From Scedosporium boydii (Eukaryota > Ascomycota > Sordariomycetes > Microascales > Microascaceae): a stretch of 64,000 nt of DNA. Under the pieces are notes generated by a model, which worked only from the letters and a program-made list of their open reading frames with translations, was not told the DNA's origin and did not search any database. The stretch spans positions 248,001 to 312,000 of the forward strand of contig NJFT01000011.1 of assembly GCA_002221725.1 (NCBI GenBank), read 5' to 3'. A program made the translations under genes and the position numbers. Within the stretch, counting starts at the first letter, position 1. The number at the start of each line of letters is the position of its first letter. Positions 10,323 to 23,480 of this stretch are shown here, one piece after another.

Positions 10323-13300
10323 AATAGTAACCTAAATTATAGCTAATAATAGATAGAGTTAAGTCTTAGCTCTTTTTATTATAAGTATCTATTTACTTAT
10401 TAGTACTATTTTGCTTCTAAAGGGAGTAAGAGACTCTCTCTTAGATTATTATTTAACTTGTAAACTATTTTCGAAGTTTCTTTAATTTATAGCTAGTTAA
10501 AATTTAAGCTACTTTTTTTTAATAATATAGTATCTACTTAGGAGGCTAGAAGTTCTTAAGAAAAATTTTACTCCTATTATATTTAGATAGATTTTAATAT
10601 TAAAGATTAGAGGATACATACTACTATTAAGTAAGCTTATAGGGCTTACTAGTATATAAGTTATAAATTGAAAGCTAGCTAGGCCTCCTAGATTTACTAG
10701 ATACTATATTAGGTAAGTCCTATAGATAGGAGCTATTTATTAATAGCGAAGATAGTATATCTAATAGATATAGCTCTACTTAAAGTAGACTTATATTATT
10801 TACTACTTTTACTTAATAAGTAATAGTTTATATTTAAGTAGAAGGTAATTAGATAAAAAGAGATTTAAGAGGATTTTTACTAAAATAAAGGTTTATAATA
10901 ATAAAATAGCTAACCTAATATTACTTACCCTTCCTAAAGTCTTTTTATCTTTTATAGAGAGTATTTTTACTATTATAAGCTAAATTTACTTTAATATCCT
11001 ATAATAATATATATAAATAAATATTAATATTAATTAATAATAGGAGAAGATATTAGAACTAAGGTCAAGCTCTATATTTATATAGTTTCTAAATTTTACT
11101 AAGTAACTCTAGTTCTAGGATTTAAATACTATAACTATAATATAGAAGATAGGGTAATAGAGAAATAAAACCTTAGAAAGCTAATTAGTAATTATTAACT
11201 TTAATTTTACTTTTAATATTACTAATAAGAGCTCCTAATATTTATAAAATATATAGAACTTTTAAGCTAACTTTAGCCTTATCTTCATTTTACTATTTTT
11301 AAGTTGAAGGTAGAACTAGATATTAATAAATAGCTACTAAGAGTAGTAATATAAGAAAGTAGTTACTCTAGTTATAATATCTAGCTAAATAAACTAGATA
11401 TAATAATTACCTCTACTATAAAAGTAATATTCATACTAGACTACTTAAATTTAAATTACTTATTATATAAACTAGAAAAAAGTATAAATTAACTAGAATA
11501 ATAAGATTCTATTTTATTTAATAAATTTATCTAAGATATCTTTTTTACTATCTTATATTATATATTAAGCTTTCCTAATAATCCTAAGTATAATGTTATT
11601 AGATTAACTTTAAAGAGTATTAAACTTAAGAAATACTTAATAAAATATCTTAAATATTTATTTTTATTTATTAAATTTAAGATAATCTCTTAAGTTATTA
11701 GTTAACTAAAATAATAACTTGTTTTAGTAAAAGACTTACCTAGGAATTTAAATTTTATAAATTTTTATAATTATAAGTTACTAATATTAGTTTCTTTACA
11801 AAGAAGAGAAGTAATAAACTAAAAACCTTAGAAGTAAAAATTTAATATTTTTATATAAAGAGGGGCTCTTCTCTACTAACTTATACTAGAAACTCTTAAA
11901 TCCCTCCAGGGTATATTATTCCTACTAATAGATAAAAAATTAAATTAACTTTTCTTAAGATTAATCTAAAGTAATATTTTTAATTTTAAAATTACTAGGT
12001 TTAACTATAGATTAATCTAGAACCTAGGAGAAAAGAGTATTCTATTCTACTATCTTATAAACTATCTATTAAAATTATATAGTAAATTAAAGAACCTATA
12101 CCTATAAGGATAGCTAGAAAGTATCTATAAGAGATATAGTACCAACTAGTATATTTTATTAGTTATAATAATAAGAGTTATACTTACTATATTACTTAAG
12201 GTAGCTTTATTAATAGTTTGTATATACTAGACCTAGATTATATATTATACTTAGTAGTATCTAGTTTTCTCTAAAAGTTAAGTATAGAAAAAATAGTTTT
12301 TAATATATATAATTTTTAATTAGTTACTTAAAACCTTACTATTTACTTTAGTAAATATAATTTTACCTAACTTTACTACTTTATCTCCTTATAAGTAGAT
12401 TTCAAGGTAAATACAGTTTCTACTTCTTAGAGTATTAATTAAATAGATAAGAAATCTAGGTCTAAATTAGCTTATAGAATTTATCTTATTATCTTCTCTC
12501 TTTAGTCTATCTAAGCTATTTTAGGCTATATATAACTTCAAGTCCCTAGGTATCTATAGTTTATTTGATATTAAGAGTAAGGATGTCTATAAGCTATTTA
12601 AAAGCTATAATCTATTATATTATAATAAATATAGCTATAAGCTAAATAAATTTCTAGGCCAAATTGCTAATATTAAGGTAAATATAAATAGATAAAATTG
12701 CTATAGAGATCCTAATAATAAGGTAATAGATACTCTAGTAGTAACTTTAAGTTATAATTATTGAGGTTAAAGGGGCTTAATATAGTTCTATATTAGTATT
12801 ATTAATAATTAAGTTTCTAGAGGAGAATGAAGGTAGTACTATTTATTTATAATTAATATAATAGAAATATTTTTACTATCTAAAGAGACTAGAATAAAGT
12901 TATTATATACTAACTCTTACCTATCTTTCTAAAGCTTTAGAGGAGATAGCTTTTAGCTTTCGTAAGTTAGTCTTTCTAAATATAAGGACTCTAAAAAAAG
13001 AAGTATATATATCTTAGAAGTAACTATAATAGCTATTATAATTTTAAATACTTCTATAAATAGAAGCTAATAAAGATATAAGGAGGAAAGTAATTATTTA
13101 AAAGGAAAGTAAAAAAGTATAGGAAGCTATTAAACTTAAAACTTTATATATTAAGATTTTTACTAATAATTATTAATAAGATAAAAATACTTTTATATCT
13201 ACTTATATTAATATTAGCTTATCTTTTTTAATAAACTAATATTTATAAATTTATATATAGTCTAAACTTCGTTTTCTCTTTAAACTAAAGCTATATAATA

Positions 13301-13612
13301 TTTAAAATCTCTATTTCTAGTAAGATTAAGCTTAATACTAATATAATACTATTTTTAAACTATATTCTTATCTTCCTACTTTCTTTATTTCTTTCTCTAC
13401 CCTCCTTTTTCCTTTATTTACTTCTCTATTTTATATCTTAAGTCCTATTATAATCTTATATAAATTCTTTAATAAATATCTTCTTATTAAAGAGAATATC
13501 TTCTTATATTAATAAAGATAAGTAAGTAAAAAGTAATCTATAAGCTTAATATTAATAGAAAATAAGATAATATTAACTAAAAGCTTAATTTATAAGTTTA
13601 TAATATAGTTTT
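10323..13612. other. RIP-mutated AT-rich stretch between R1 and R2, origin unresolved
   Basis: It contains no open frame and no domain I can identify. Runs on the plus strand such as about 12570-12760 look like former coding sequence, but no family motif is clear. After taking out R1 and R2 it is continuous with the D element to the right, so it may be the gag or 5' part of D or an older unrelated repeat. Confidence 0.45.
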
Positions 13613-14211
13613 TATTACTATATTTAAGTAAAATAATATTATAAAAAAATATTATAAAATTAAAAAAATATAAAATAAAAAGAAGTTATTTTAAAAACTA
13701 GTTTTTAAAAGAACTAGAATAAAGGCCTAAAAGAACTAGAATAGAAACCTCTAGAAGAACTAGAATAGAAACCCAGTCTCTGAAAGAACTAAAATAAAAA
13801 CTTAGCTTCTAAAAGAACTGAAATAGAAACGTGGCTTCTAGAAGAACTGGAACAAGAAACCTAAAAATAACTTTCCGAGAACTAAGAAATAAAAATAAAA
13901 ACATAACATGTTCGATGATGTGAGTACTCGAATAATGTGTTCGATGACGTGTTCGAGCTCTGGGGCATCTGAGAAGTAACGAAGTTACTTTTTAATCTTT
14001 TTATAGGAAGAAATCGTTTATATATAGACCCGTTTCCTCCCCCTTTCCTTCTAGCTTTAGGAATAAAAAAAAAGAACTATATAGATACTATTCTAATATA
14101 ATCACTTTTTTATATCTTTATTTTTTCTTTTCTTTTACTTCTTTCTTTTCTTAAAAATTTCTAATAATAAAAAACTATTTCTCTTTTATTTTCCTTTATA
14201 ACTTTAAGAGA
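13613..14211 (+). mobile_element. Element R, copy R2 (solo insertion, opposite orientation)
   Basis: This 599-bp copy is the reverse complement of R1 and R3, with fewer 29-bp repeat units. The flanks are GTTTT (13608-13612) and GTCTT (14212-14216), one RIP-type C-to-T change apart, so it has its own target duplication. R1 and R2 are therefore independent insertions and not the terminal inverted repeats of one 4.5-kb transposon. Confidence 0.7.
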
Positions 14212-17200
14212 GTCTTTATATACTCTTACTCTTTATAGTAGAGCTAAGTTCTAAATTAATTTTAAATAGGTCTCTAGACTTCTTAACTTTAATATTATTA
14301 TAAAAACTAACTTTATTATTACTACTTTTATTAACTATTATTAACTAATTTTAAAACCTAGATACTATTTTCTACTTCTTAAATAATATACTAATACTTT
14401 ACTAAAATACTAATATACCTATTAAATAAAGTTTTAAATAAAAGATAATAATAAGTAAAAATAATATTATATTAAACTTTTTTAGAAAATATCCTACTCT
14501 AAGAGAACTCCTAATCTCTTACTTAGATAGCTAAGTATATATAATTTAGGTCTTTAAATTAATTACTTTATAAAAACCTAGACTTATTTCCTTATTATTT
14601 TAAAAGACCTAGAGTATTTTATTAAATATTAGAAAAGTAGTAAATTAATATATATTCTAGTTTTATTATTAAACTTAAGAAGTAAGAGAGAAGATATTAT
14701 AGTTATTATTAATAAAGATATAAGCCTATTCCTAAAACTTTAATAATTTATAGATATCTTTTCTAATAGATAAGTAGTAAAGAAACTCTTTATATTTAAT
14801 AATATAAAATATATAATCAAATTAGAACCTAGGAAATAGCTTCTCTAGAGACTAATCTACCTTTTATTTTATACTTAAACTAAATAAGACCCTAAGACTT
14901 TATATAAACTATTAAAGATTAAATTATATTACTATTAAAAATTAATACCTACTTTCTTTAATTTCTAAATTATTATTATAGATAAGTAATATTTAATACT
15001 TCTTTAAGATTAATTTAAAAAATATTTACTATTAAATTTCTATTAAGAAGTCTAATTAGTAAAAGATAGCTTTTTATAGTAAATATAGCTATTTTAAATA
15101 TACTATTATACTATTTAGATTAATAAATATTCTTATAACTTTTTAACTATATATATACTATATATTTATTAGATTATTAGATTATTACTATATTATATAT
15201 CCTAATAATATTTTAATTTTTTTAGAAACTTAAAAAGCTTATTAAAACTACTTAGCTAAAGTTTTAAAATATCTATATAAAGTAAAACTTTATATAAATA
15301 CTAAAAAATATAATTTTTTCTAAAAAGAAATAATATTCCTTTAATTATATTATTAGATAAGATAGAGTTTAAATAGACTTTACTTAAGTTTAATTAATCT
15401 AGGACTAGCTAGAACTAGAGTTATTTTAAAATATTTAAGTTTTTCTTAGATTTATAAATTTTTATTAGAGATTTATTTTTAAGTACTCTATAATAACTTA
15501 TTTAATTACTTTTTTACTAAAGAAGAGCTAGAATAAGGTTAAGAAAAGAGAGTTAATATAGATAAAAGAAGCTATAAAAGCTTTTTATTAACTAAAATAA
15601 GCCTTTATAAAAGCTTTAGTATTATAATATTAAGATACTAACTAAGAAACTTAAATAAAAACTAATATTTTTATTTATATAATCTCTAATATCCTTTTTT
15701 AATTATTTAGTAGATAATAGTACCCTATTACCTTTTAGTCTTATAAGCTTATAAAGACTAAGAGGAAATAGGCTACTAGCTAATAAGAACTTTTAATAAT
15801 TATTAAAAGTTTAAAGAACTAATATTACTATCTTAGAGAGGTATTTTTATTTAAAGTTCTTATAAATTATTAAATATTATATAGTATAGTAAATACCCTA
15901 GTAAGAGATCTTTAAAGAAGGTTATTATAATAGATAATAGACTTTATAGCCTTTAACTTTAAAATAGAATATTATTCTAAGAAGATAACTTTATAGACTT
16001 ATTATTAAGAAGACTTAACTATATAAAAGAAGAACTAGATTACTAAGGGGTTATTAAAAAATTAGTAAAGAAGCTTTAGTTATTATTAGATAGTAGAAAG
16101 CTAACTTAGATAAATTATTTAAACTTAATTTTAATTCTTAAAAAAAAGAAGTAGAATTTAGTTAAATAAGAAAAGAAAAATTATTTAGAGTAAGTTAAAT
16201 ATTAGTAGTCTTAGCTTAAAGTATATTTTACTAAAGAGTAGAAGAAGACTAGCTAAAGTAGGTCTTAGGAAAAGCTTATCCTAGCTATAATAAGATTTAT
16301 AGGATATAGTAAGACTAAATAGACTCTAATTTTTAATAAAGTTAGGCATTAAGAATATAAAGAGTTATCTATAGAAAAATACTAGATAAGAAAAAATTAT
16401 AATCCCTTACTTATTAAATTTATACTATTAGAAGCTTTAATATAAAAATAAGTTACTTCTTAGTATAAGGCTAGAAAAGTTATAGAGCTAGAATATACCT
16501 TAGTAAGTAACTTAACTAAGGAGTTTAGTCTAAAGGTTAAGGATCTATAAGAGGTAGACCTATATTATAAAAAAGTTATAGATTAAATCTAAAGTATATT
16601 TAAAGATAATATTTTTTTCTATAAAAATAGTAATCTATTATTTTATAAGAGCTAGCTTATCATCCCTAATTAGGAGGCTCTAAGAGTAGAACTATTAGAA
16701 AAGTATTATAATAACTCTTATATAAATTATATAAAGATTTTTAAAACTTTAAAATTCTTAAAATAAAAGTTTTATCAAGAAAACCTAAAAGTAAATATTT
16801 ACTTTTATATAGGAACGTATCTAGAGTACTAAGGAGTATAATATTTAAAGTATAGGCCTTATAGCTTACTTAAGTCGCTTTCTTTACTAAAGTATTTATT
16901 TTAGGAAATTAGTTTAGATTTTATTATAGGGCTACTAGAGAGTTAGACTTTAAGTAAAGAGATAGTAGATATAATTTTTATTATTGTAGATAGATATATA
17001 AAAGTTACTTAGTTTATTACTACTAAGAAGTCTTTATAGGTATTAGATCTAACTTATATTCTCTATAAAAAAGTTAAATACTATTTTAAAATATTTACTA
17101 ATATTATTAGTAATTATAGTACTCTTTTTATAAGTAAGTTTTAAATAGAATTTTATAAAGTAAAGAAGATTACTTAAAGACTATTTATAGTTTAATATCT

Positions 17201-17700
17201 ATAAATAGATAGCTAGATAGAGAAGATAAACTAGACCTTAGTTAAATATTTAAGGATAATATATATAGATAAATCTACTTACTTAGTTAGAGTACTACTT
17301 AAGATAGAGTTTATTAGTAATAATTTCTTAAATTAGACTATTAAGATATCTTTTTTTAAAGTATTATATAGATACTATCTAAGATATATTTAATTAGTAA
17401 TTTAATTAAAATAGATATAAATTAAAAGAGTAAGAAAGAGAATTAAATATCTTTAGAAAATATAGAGATAAATAGTAACCTAATAGGAGATTACTATAAA
17501 AAACTAATAGTAATATTATAATAAATAGTAGATAGATATTAAATTTAAATTTAAATAATATATTATATTATTAATATAGAATTTCTTCTTTAAAGTAGTA
17601 GAGAAGAAACTTATATTAATATATATTTATATATTAATTCTTAAAAAGATAAATAGAAATATATATTATATTTATTTACTAGAAAAGTATTAAAAACTAT
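14212..17700 (+). pseudogene. Second Ty3/gypsy lineage D: PR/RT/RNase H/integrase remains
   Basis: On the plus strand, translation through stops gives RT sequence (PFRLTN-like at about 15095-15130, with Y-P-N-N near 15195), RNase H at about 15650-15960 and an integrase core at about 16850-17350 (DFIIG, then IVDRY, then VTQFITTKKS). The spacing and residues differ from copies A-C, so this is another gypsy lineage. No clear chromodomain or LTR was recognised for it. Its right part continues at least to 18195, where solo LTR E interrupts it. It is entirely non-functional. Confidence 0.7.
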
Positions 17701-18262
17701 ATAATATATTTTATATATTACTTTTAGAACCTTAGCAGGACTAAAAGAAAATAGATTTAACTTATAAGTTATTAAACTTAGAAGACAACTTAGAAGAGTA
17801 GGAAGTTTAAGAAGTTATAAATTATAGAGATAAGAGTAATAACTAGTTATACTTAGTAAAGTAAGTAGGGTTCCTAGTAGAATAAAGTAGCTAGGAACTT
17901 ATAGATAAACTAAAGAATACTTATTAAACTATAACTAAATATAAAAAGAGAATAAAAACTATAATATAAAAAAAAGTAATATATAATATTTTTAATAGAT
18001 TATTATAAAATAGATATTACTAATATAATAAGTACTTTAAGTTAAGAAGATAGAACTTATATAAACTTTAAAAAAACTTTTACTACTCTTAGCTTAGAAA
18101 ATACTAAATAAACTAAATACTTTAACTTTTCTTAATTCTTATAATTACTTTCTCCCTCCTATATATTTAATAAAAATCAAGCCTTACTAGCTCTATATTA
18201 CATTCTTAATACTAGGAACCGGTTAATTAATTAGATATTAGATAAGTATAGCTAGTATTAAA

Positions 18263-18704
18263 TATTACGATCCTAATACTTAGGGTTCTAGCTAATTAAT
18301 AGAATAGGCTAGTATCGGGATAGTAGGTACCTATTATAAGTTAGTAAGGTAGTCAAATAGTATTTACAATAATATAGTAAGGAGTATATATTTAAGTATA
18401 AGGTGTAGCTATTACTTAAATTGACTACTGGAGAGTCTTAAAAGATAAACTAGATATATGGCGAAACCTGTAATTTATATAGCTATTTCTCTTCTAAGCT
18501 CTCTAAGGTAATTGGAGTTGTCTACCTAGTAATTGGAAGTGATCACTAGATGATTGTAGTAATCGCGGCTGCGATCGCTGCTAATCATCGATCTTTTCCT
18601 CTAATTGCTTCCTTGGGTGCCGGGCACGTATTGCTAGCTGCCTACGCTTTTTATTCTGCCGCGTGTTACTACTTCTAGGCCTATATAAAGGTTAGCTTAT
18701 AATA
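18263..18704 (-). repeat. 3' LTR of chromovirus C
   Basis: It aligns without gaps over 442 bp to 26142-26583. Its upstream part has lost many CpG and CpA sites compared with the right LTR (for example GGTAATTGGAG against GGTGATCGGAG), although in a few places it is the better preserved of the two. Confidence 0.85.
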
Positions 18705-18949
18705 TAATACTTTTCCTCCTTTAGTCTTTATCCTTAAAGACCTATAAATAGACTATCCTACCTATTAGTTCTAATTCTATATATTCTAATTCTTCTTCTC
18801 CTAGCCCTTTAGCGTTTTCTAACTATATTAGGCTCTAATAGGAACCTGTCTTCTTCCTATCTTTATATTTTATAACTTACTAATACTATTAATAAATTTA
18901 GTTTTATTATAATACCTTATTCCTTTTATAACTAGTAGTCCCTAACTTA

Positions 18950-20050
18950 TAAAATAGTAGAGGGTATATCCTACTATAGTAAATATATTTATTCTAAGCG
19001 TTCTTATAATACTATAGGTACCTCTATAGGCATTAGTAAGTCTAGCTTAGTTTGATAATTGTACCTTAGCTAATGTTCCTAATATCTTACTTTATCCTAG
19101 AAAAGCATCGCCTTAAGCAAGAGGAGGAGGAGGCTAAATAGGCCTTAGTCGAATTCTAATAGAGGGCTTCTAAAGCCCTTACTTAGTTATTATATATTCT
19201 AAGGTTATAAAGGGAAATAAAAAAAAGATAGTTTTTTACTATTAAGAATTTCTTAAGAAAAGAAAAAAGTAAAAGAAAGGGAAAATAAAGGTATAAAGAA
19301 GTAATTATATTAGAATAGTGTCTATGTAGTCCTTATTCTCTATTTCTAAAACTGGAAGGAAAGGGGGAGGAAACGGGTCTATATATAGACGATTTCTTCC
19401 TATAGAAAGATCGAAAAGTGACTTCGTTACTTCTCAAATGCCCCAGAATTCGAACACGTCATCGAACACATCGTTCGAGTACTCACGTCATTGAACATGT
19501 CATGTTTTTGTTTTTATTTCTTAGTTCTCGGAAAGTTATTTTTAGGTTTCTTGTTCCGGTTCTTCTAGAAGCCACGTTTATATTTCAGTTCTTTCAGAAG
19601 CCAAGTTTCTATTCTAGTTCTTTCAGAGATTTCTGTTCTAGTTCTTCCAGTTCTTCTAGAGGCTGGGTTTCTATTCTAGCTCTTTCAGTTCTTCTAGAGG
19701 CTAGATTTCTATTCTAGTTCTTCCAGGCCTTTATTTTAATTCTTTTAAGAATTAGTTTTTAGAATAACTTCTTTTTATTTTTATTTTTATTTTATAATAT
19801 TTCTTTATAATATTATTTTACTTAAATATAGTAACATATATTTAGAAGTAAAAGAAGGTATTATCTAGAAAAGGGGTAGAGATAGTAAAATAGGGCCTTT
19901 ATTCTTTAGATAAACTAGAGAAGGTAAAGTATCAAGAGTCAGAGGTAGTCATTACTACATAATCTTTTAGTACTATAGATATAATTAACTAGAATTCTAT
20001 ACTAGATCTATAACTAATAGATCCTAGAGTACTTTTAGGTTTTTCTAGTA
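18950..20050 (+). pseudogene. Antisense coding frame of chromovirus C, split by R3
   Basis: On the plus strand, opposite to pol of C, a frame with few stops reads HRLKQEEEEAK.ALVEF (about 19107-19160) and, after the R3 insertion, SRKGVEIVK, LDKLEKVK (19906-19929) and SFSTIDII. These blocks match copy B block by block. Only about three stops (all TAG/TAA) interrupt the part right of R3. The composition predicts a helical, coiled-coil-like protein rich in Glu, Lys and Leu. It is probably the same kind of small fungal transposon-associated protein as noted for copy A. No enzyme motif is visible. Confidence 0.6.
19198..19836 (-). mobile_element. Element R, copy R3, inserted in chromovirus C
   Basis: This is a 639-bp insertion with a TATAT duplication (19193-19197 and 19837-19841). 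Removing it restores the sequence seen in copy B at about 8600-8630. On the minus strand it starts TGTTAC and ends CCTTAGA. It has a TATA-like CTATATATAGACG (about 19379-19391), the imperfect direct repeats CGAACACGTCAT and CGAACACATCGT near 19450, and a 29-bp minisatellite of five to six units at about 19558-19730. It is the least mutated R copy. It also generates a meaningless 99-codon low-complexity frame. Confidence 0.75.
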
Positions 20051-20069
20051 GAATATAGTAAGAAGCTAC

Positions 20070-23000
20070 TAGCTCCCTATTAAATATTTAATAGGTTCCT
20101 AGGTATTTTCACTTTTATTATAGTTTTTCTACTTAATTAAATACTTTACAATTCCTTTATAATATTAGGAGCTAAGGATCTTTTTTACTTTGAAGATTTC
20201 TTCTTCCTAGGCTTTAATTTATATTAATCTTCTAAGTAGTATATCTTTATATACTAGCTTAAGTAAAGTTATATAGAATACTAGGTAATTGTCTATACTT
20301 TCTAATAGCTTAAGTTTATAGTTAACCTCTAAGACTTTATATTTAATTAGAAAGGGTCCTAGTTTTTAGTAATTAAGTTTATTACTTAGTTATATAGTTT
20401 TAATCTAGAAGTCCCTTATTCCTAGCTTCTTTTAAAGTAGCTAGACCTTACTCCCCCTTTTAAAGGTTAGTCCCTTAATCTATTTCTTATCTATATAGTA
20501 TTTTATATTTTATTATATAAACTAAAGTTCTTCTATAAGCTACTTATATAGTTCTTTCATTTTATCAATAGCAATAATTACTTATTCTATTTATATTTTT
20601 ATTCCTATTAGCTTAAATCCTATTTAGAGTTTAATATTATAATTTATATAGAATAGTAATAGCTTTATACTTTCTAATATATTAATATTATAAGCTCTTT
20701 ATACTAGGAGTAATAAGAATACTTAGTTATCCTATTTCTAGTTAATATAGTATTATAGGTATATCTTAAGTATCTAGTTTATCTATTTAACCTACCCTTA
20801 TATTTCTAAATAGTAGGTAGTAGAGAGCTTATAGTAGATTTCTATTCTATTTAATAAGCTCTACTAGAAGTATAAGACAAATACTATACCTCTATCTAAG
20901 TTGATTTCTTCTAGTAGATTATAGTTAGCTACTATAGTTTATAAGAATAGTTCTATAAACTATAGTACTTTTATAGTCTTATTATAGGGTATAAAATAGG
21001 TATACTTAGTTAGTTTATTAACTACTACTATAATATTATTATACTTTGTTTTAGTAGCTGAGTTCTTAGACTTAAGTAGTTTAATAATGAAATTGATAGT
21101 AATCTTTTACTATAATACTTTTAATACTAGTATAGGCTATAGCTTTCTATATAGTTTATACTATAATATCTTATTTTATATATAGTACTTATATATTTTA
21201 ATTAAGTATTTAAGGTCTTTAAAGTTATAATCTATTTAATAGTTTCTTCTAAAGATCTTAAGTATTCTTTTAAAACTTAGGTAGCTATATAGGGATAACT
21301 TATATATTTCTTAGAAGATATAATTAGTAAGATTACTAGTAACTATTAGTCTTCTATTTTAGTACTATAAGCTATTTCATTTTCTTATATCTAGGTAATT
21401 TAAGAAGTCCTTATAATATAAGGTCCTATAGCTTTTTTATTATTTCCTTATTTCTTTAAGCAGTTTCTAGTTCTACTTAACTTAGTAGCTTACTATAACT
21501 TATTATAGGTTACCTTTATTATCCTAGTATAGTATAGTCTATACTTCCTTAGATATCTTTTAAAAGTAGTTAGAATATTAGCTAAGAGCATCTACCCTTC
21601 TATTTTCTTTTCTTTTAATATATATAATCTAGAAATTATATTCTAATAGTTTTTCTACTTATTAAACTTATTATTAGTTAAGTTCTTTAGTTATTATAAA
21701 CTTTGTAAGGTTTTTATAGTCTAAGTAGACTATAATAGGGTATTTAGTATTAACTAGGTAGTATTTCTATTTCTTAAATACTTTAATAATAGCTATAAGT
21801 TTTTTATTAAGTATAGTATATTATAATACTAGTCTACTAAGCTTTTTAAATATAAAAGCTATAAATTAGACTTTATTATTTTTATCTTACTACCTAAGCT
21901 AGGCTCTAATACTATAATCTAAAGTATTTATTTTAACTTTAAATAGTTTTATAGAGTTAGCTTTAATAAGTATTAATTATTTATTTACTACCTACTTAGC
22001 TTCCTAGAATATTTCTTATTCCTTTAGTCTTTATTTAAATAGAGTGTCTTTTTTTATAAGGTTAGTAAGGGCTTTGACCCTCTTACTATAATCCCTAAGG
22101 AATTAGTAGTAGAAGTTAAGGAATCTAAGGAATCCTCTAACTTCTATAATATTAGTTAGTATTAGCTAGTCTAGGATAGCCTAGACCTTTGATTTCTATA
22201 TCTAGATTTTACCTGGCTGGATAGTGTAGTTAAGGAAATCTACTTCTTGTTTATAGAATTTGTACTTAGCAACTTTGACTAGTAAGTTAGCTTCTTCTAA
22301 CTTCTAAAGGACCTTATATATATATTTCTTATACTTCTCTAGTATTTTTAAGTAAATAAAGATATTATTAAGGTATATAATAATAAATTAGTCTAGGTAT
22401 TTATATAGTATATAGTTAATTATTATCTAGAAGCTTACTAGAGTATTAGTTAATCTGAAAGGTATAACTAAGTATTTAAAATAGCTACAATAGGTTTAAA
22501 AGGTTATCTTCTACTTATTGTCTTCCTTAATGTAGATTAGGTTATATACTCTTTTTAGGTCTAATATTATAAACTACTAGGCTCTTTAGAGCCTGTCTTG
22601 TAGTTTGGAGATTAAGGGTAGTAGGTAATAGTTCTTTATTGTAATATTGTTAAGTTACTAATAGTCTATATATATCTATAATCTCCTATTCTTCTTTAGT
22701 ATAAAAAAGATAGGATATCTAGCTAGTAATATTAATAGTTAAATATATCTTTTCTTTAATATCTTTTTAATATATTTTCTAAGTATCTAGAGCTATACTT
22801 TATTAAGGTTATAGATAAATATAAACCTTAGTTATATACCTTTTTTTAAAAATATCTTATAATCCTCCTAGCTATATTTTAGTAGTCTAGTTTCTAGTTC
22901 TTTAGTAAATATTCTACTATATTTCTAGTATTTCTTAAGTATAAGCTATAGTATTTCTTCTACTGTTAGTAGGGTTTTAAAGGCTATTATAGCTCTTATT

Positions 23001-23480
23001 ATATATACTTATTTGTACTTTCTTCCTTTTAGTAGGTAATTTAAATCTTTTATAGTAAGTACTTTAAAGTAGATTATTATTTTAAAGGCTCTTAGCTTAC
23101 TTAAAAGTAACTTTTCTAGTTAGTACTACTTAGTAGCTAAGTTATTTTCTAGGCCTTGCTTAGTTTTATTTTAAGTAAGCTAATTAGTTACCTAATTGAT
23201 CTATAGGTTTTTTATTTATAGCTATAAGGTCCCTAGTATAATAAGGTATTTAGTAATCTTAGTAATATTAAAGGAGATATAGTTAACTTATCTAGTAATA
23301 GTAATATAAAGGTATATAGTCTCTATACTAACTACTCTACCTTTATAGTCTACTAGCATTCTATTATATATATTTAAAGTATATAGCTAGTATTTTTCTA
23401 CTTATAATAGTTTTAATTTATTAATAATTATAAGTAAAATAAAATTTCCTTATACTCTACTATCTATTAGGGCTATAAAT
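20070..23480 (-). pseudogene. pol of chromovirus C (PR-RT-RH-IN-chromodomain), dead
   Basis: On the minus strand the protease motif A-L-I-D-S is at 23459-23473 with the active-site Asp codon still intact. RT lies at about 22050-22800, with its catalytic box mutated to Y-L-N-N. RNase H is at about 21600-22000 and the integrase core at about 20400-21150 (NFIIK, then IIVVVNKLTKY). The chromodomain is at about 20080-20225 (KYLIK, then KNYNKSENT, then EPIKYL). Stops are frequent throughout. The order and residues are those of copies A and B. Confidence 0.85.

Noticed and set aside
9676..14211. R1 and R2 as 600-bp terminal inverted repeats of one 4.5-kb DNA transposon
   Set aside because: R1 and R2 each have their own flanking 5-bp duplication and R3 occurs alone with its own, so they are separate insertions that happen to face each other.
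19418..19717. 99-codon frame rich in Ser and Phe
   Set aside because: It is a translation of the R3 minisatellite and its flank; no gene features.
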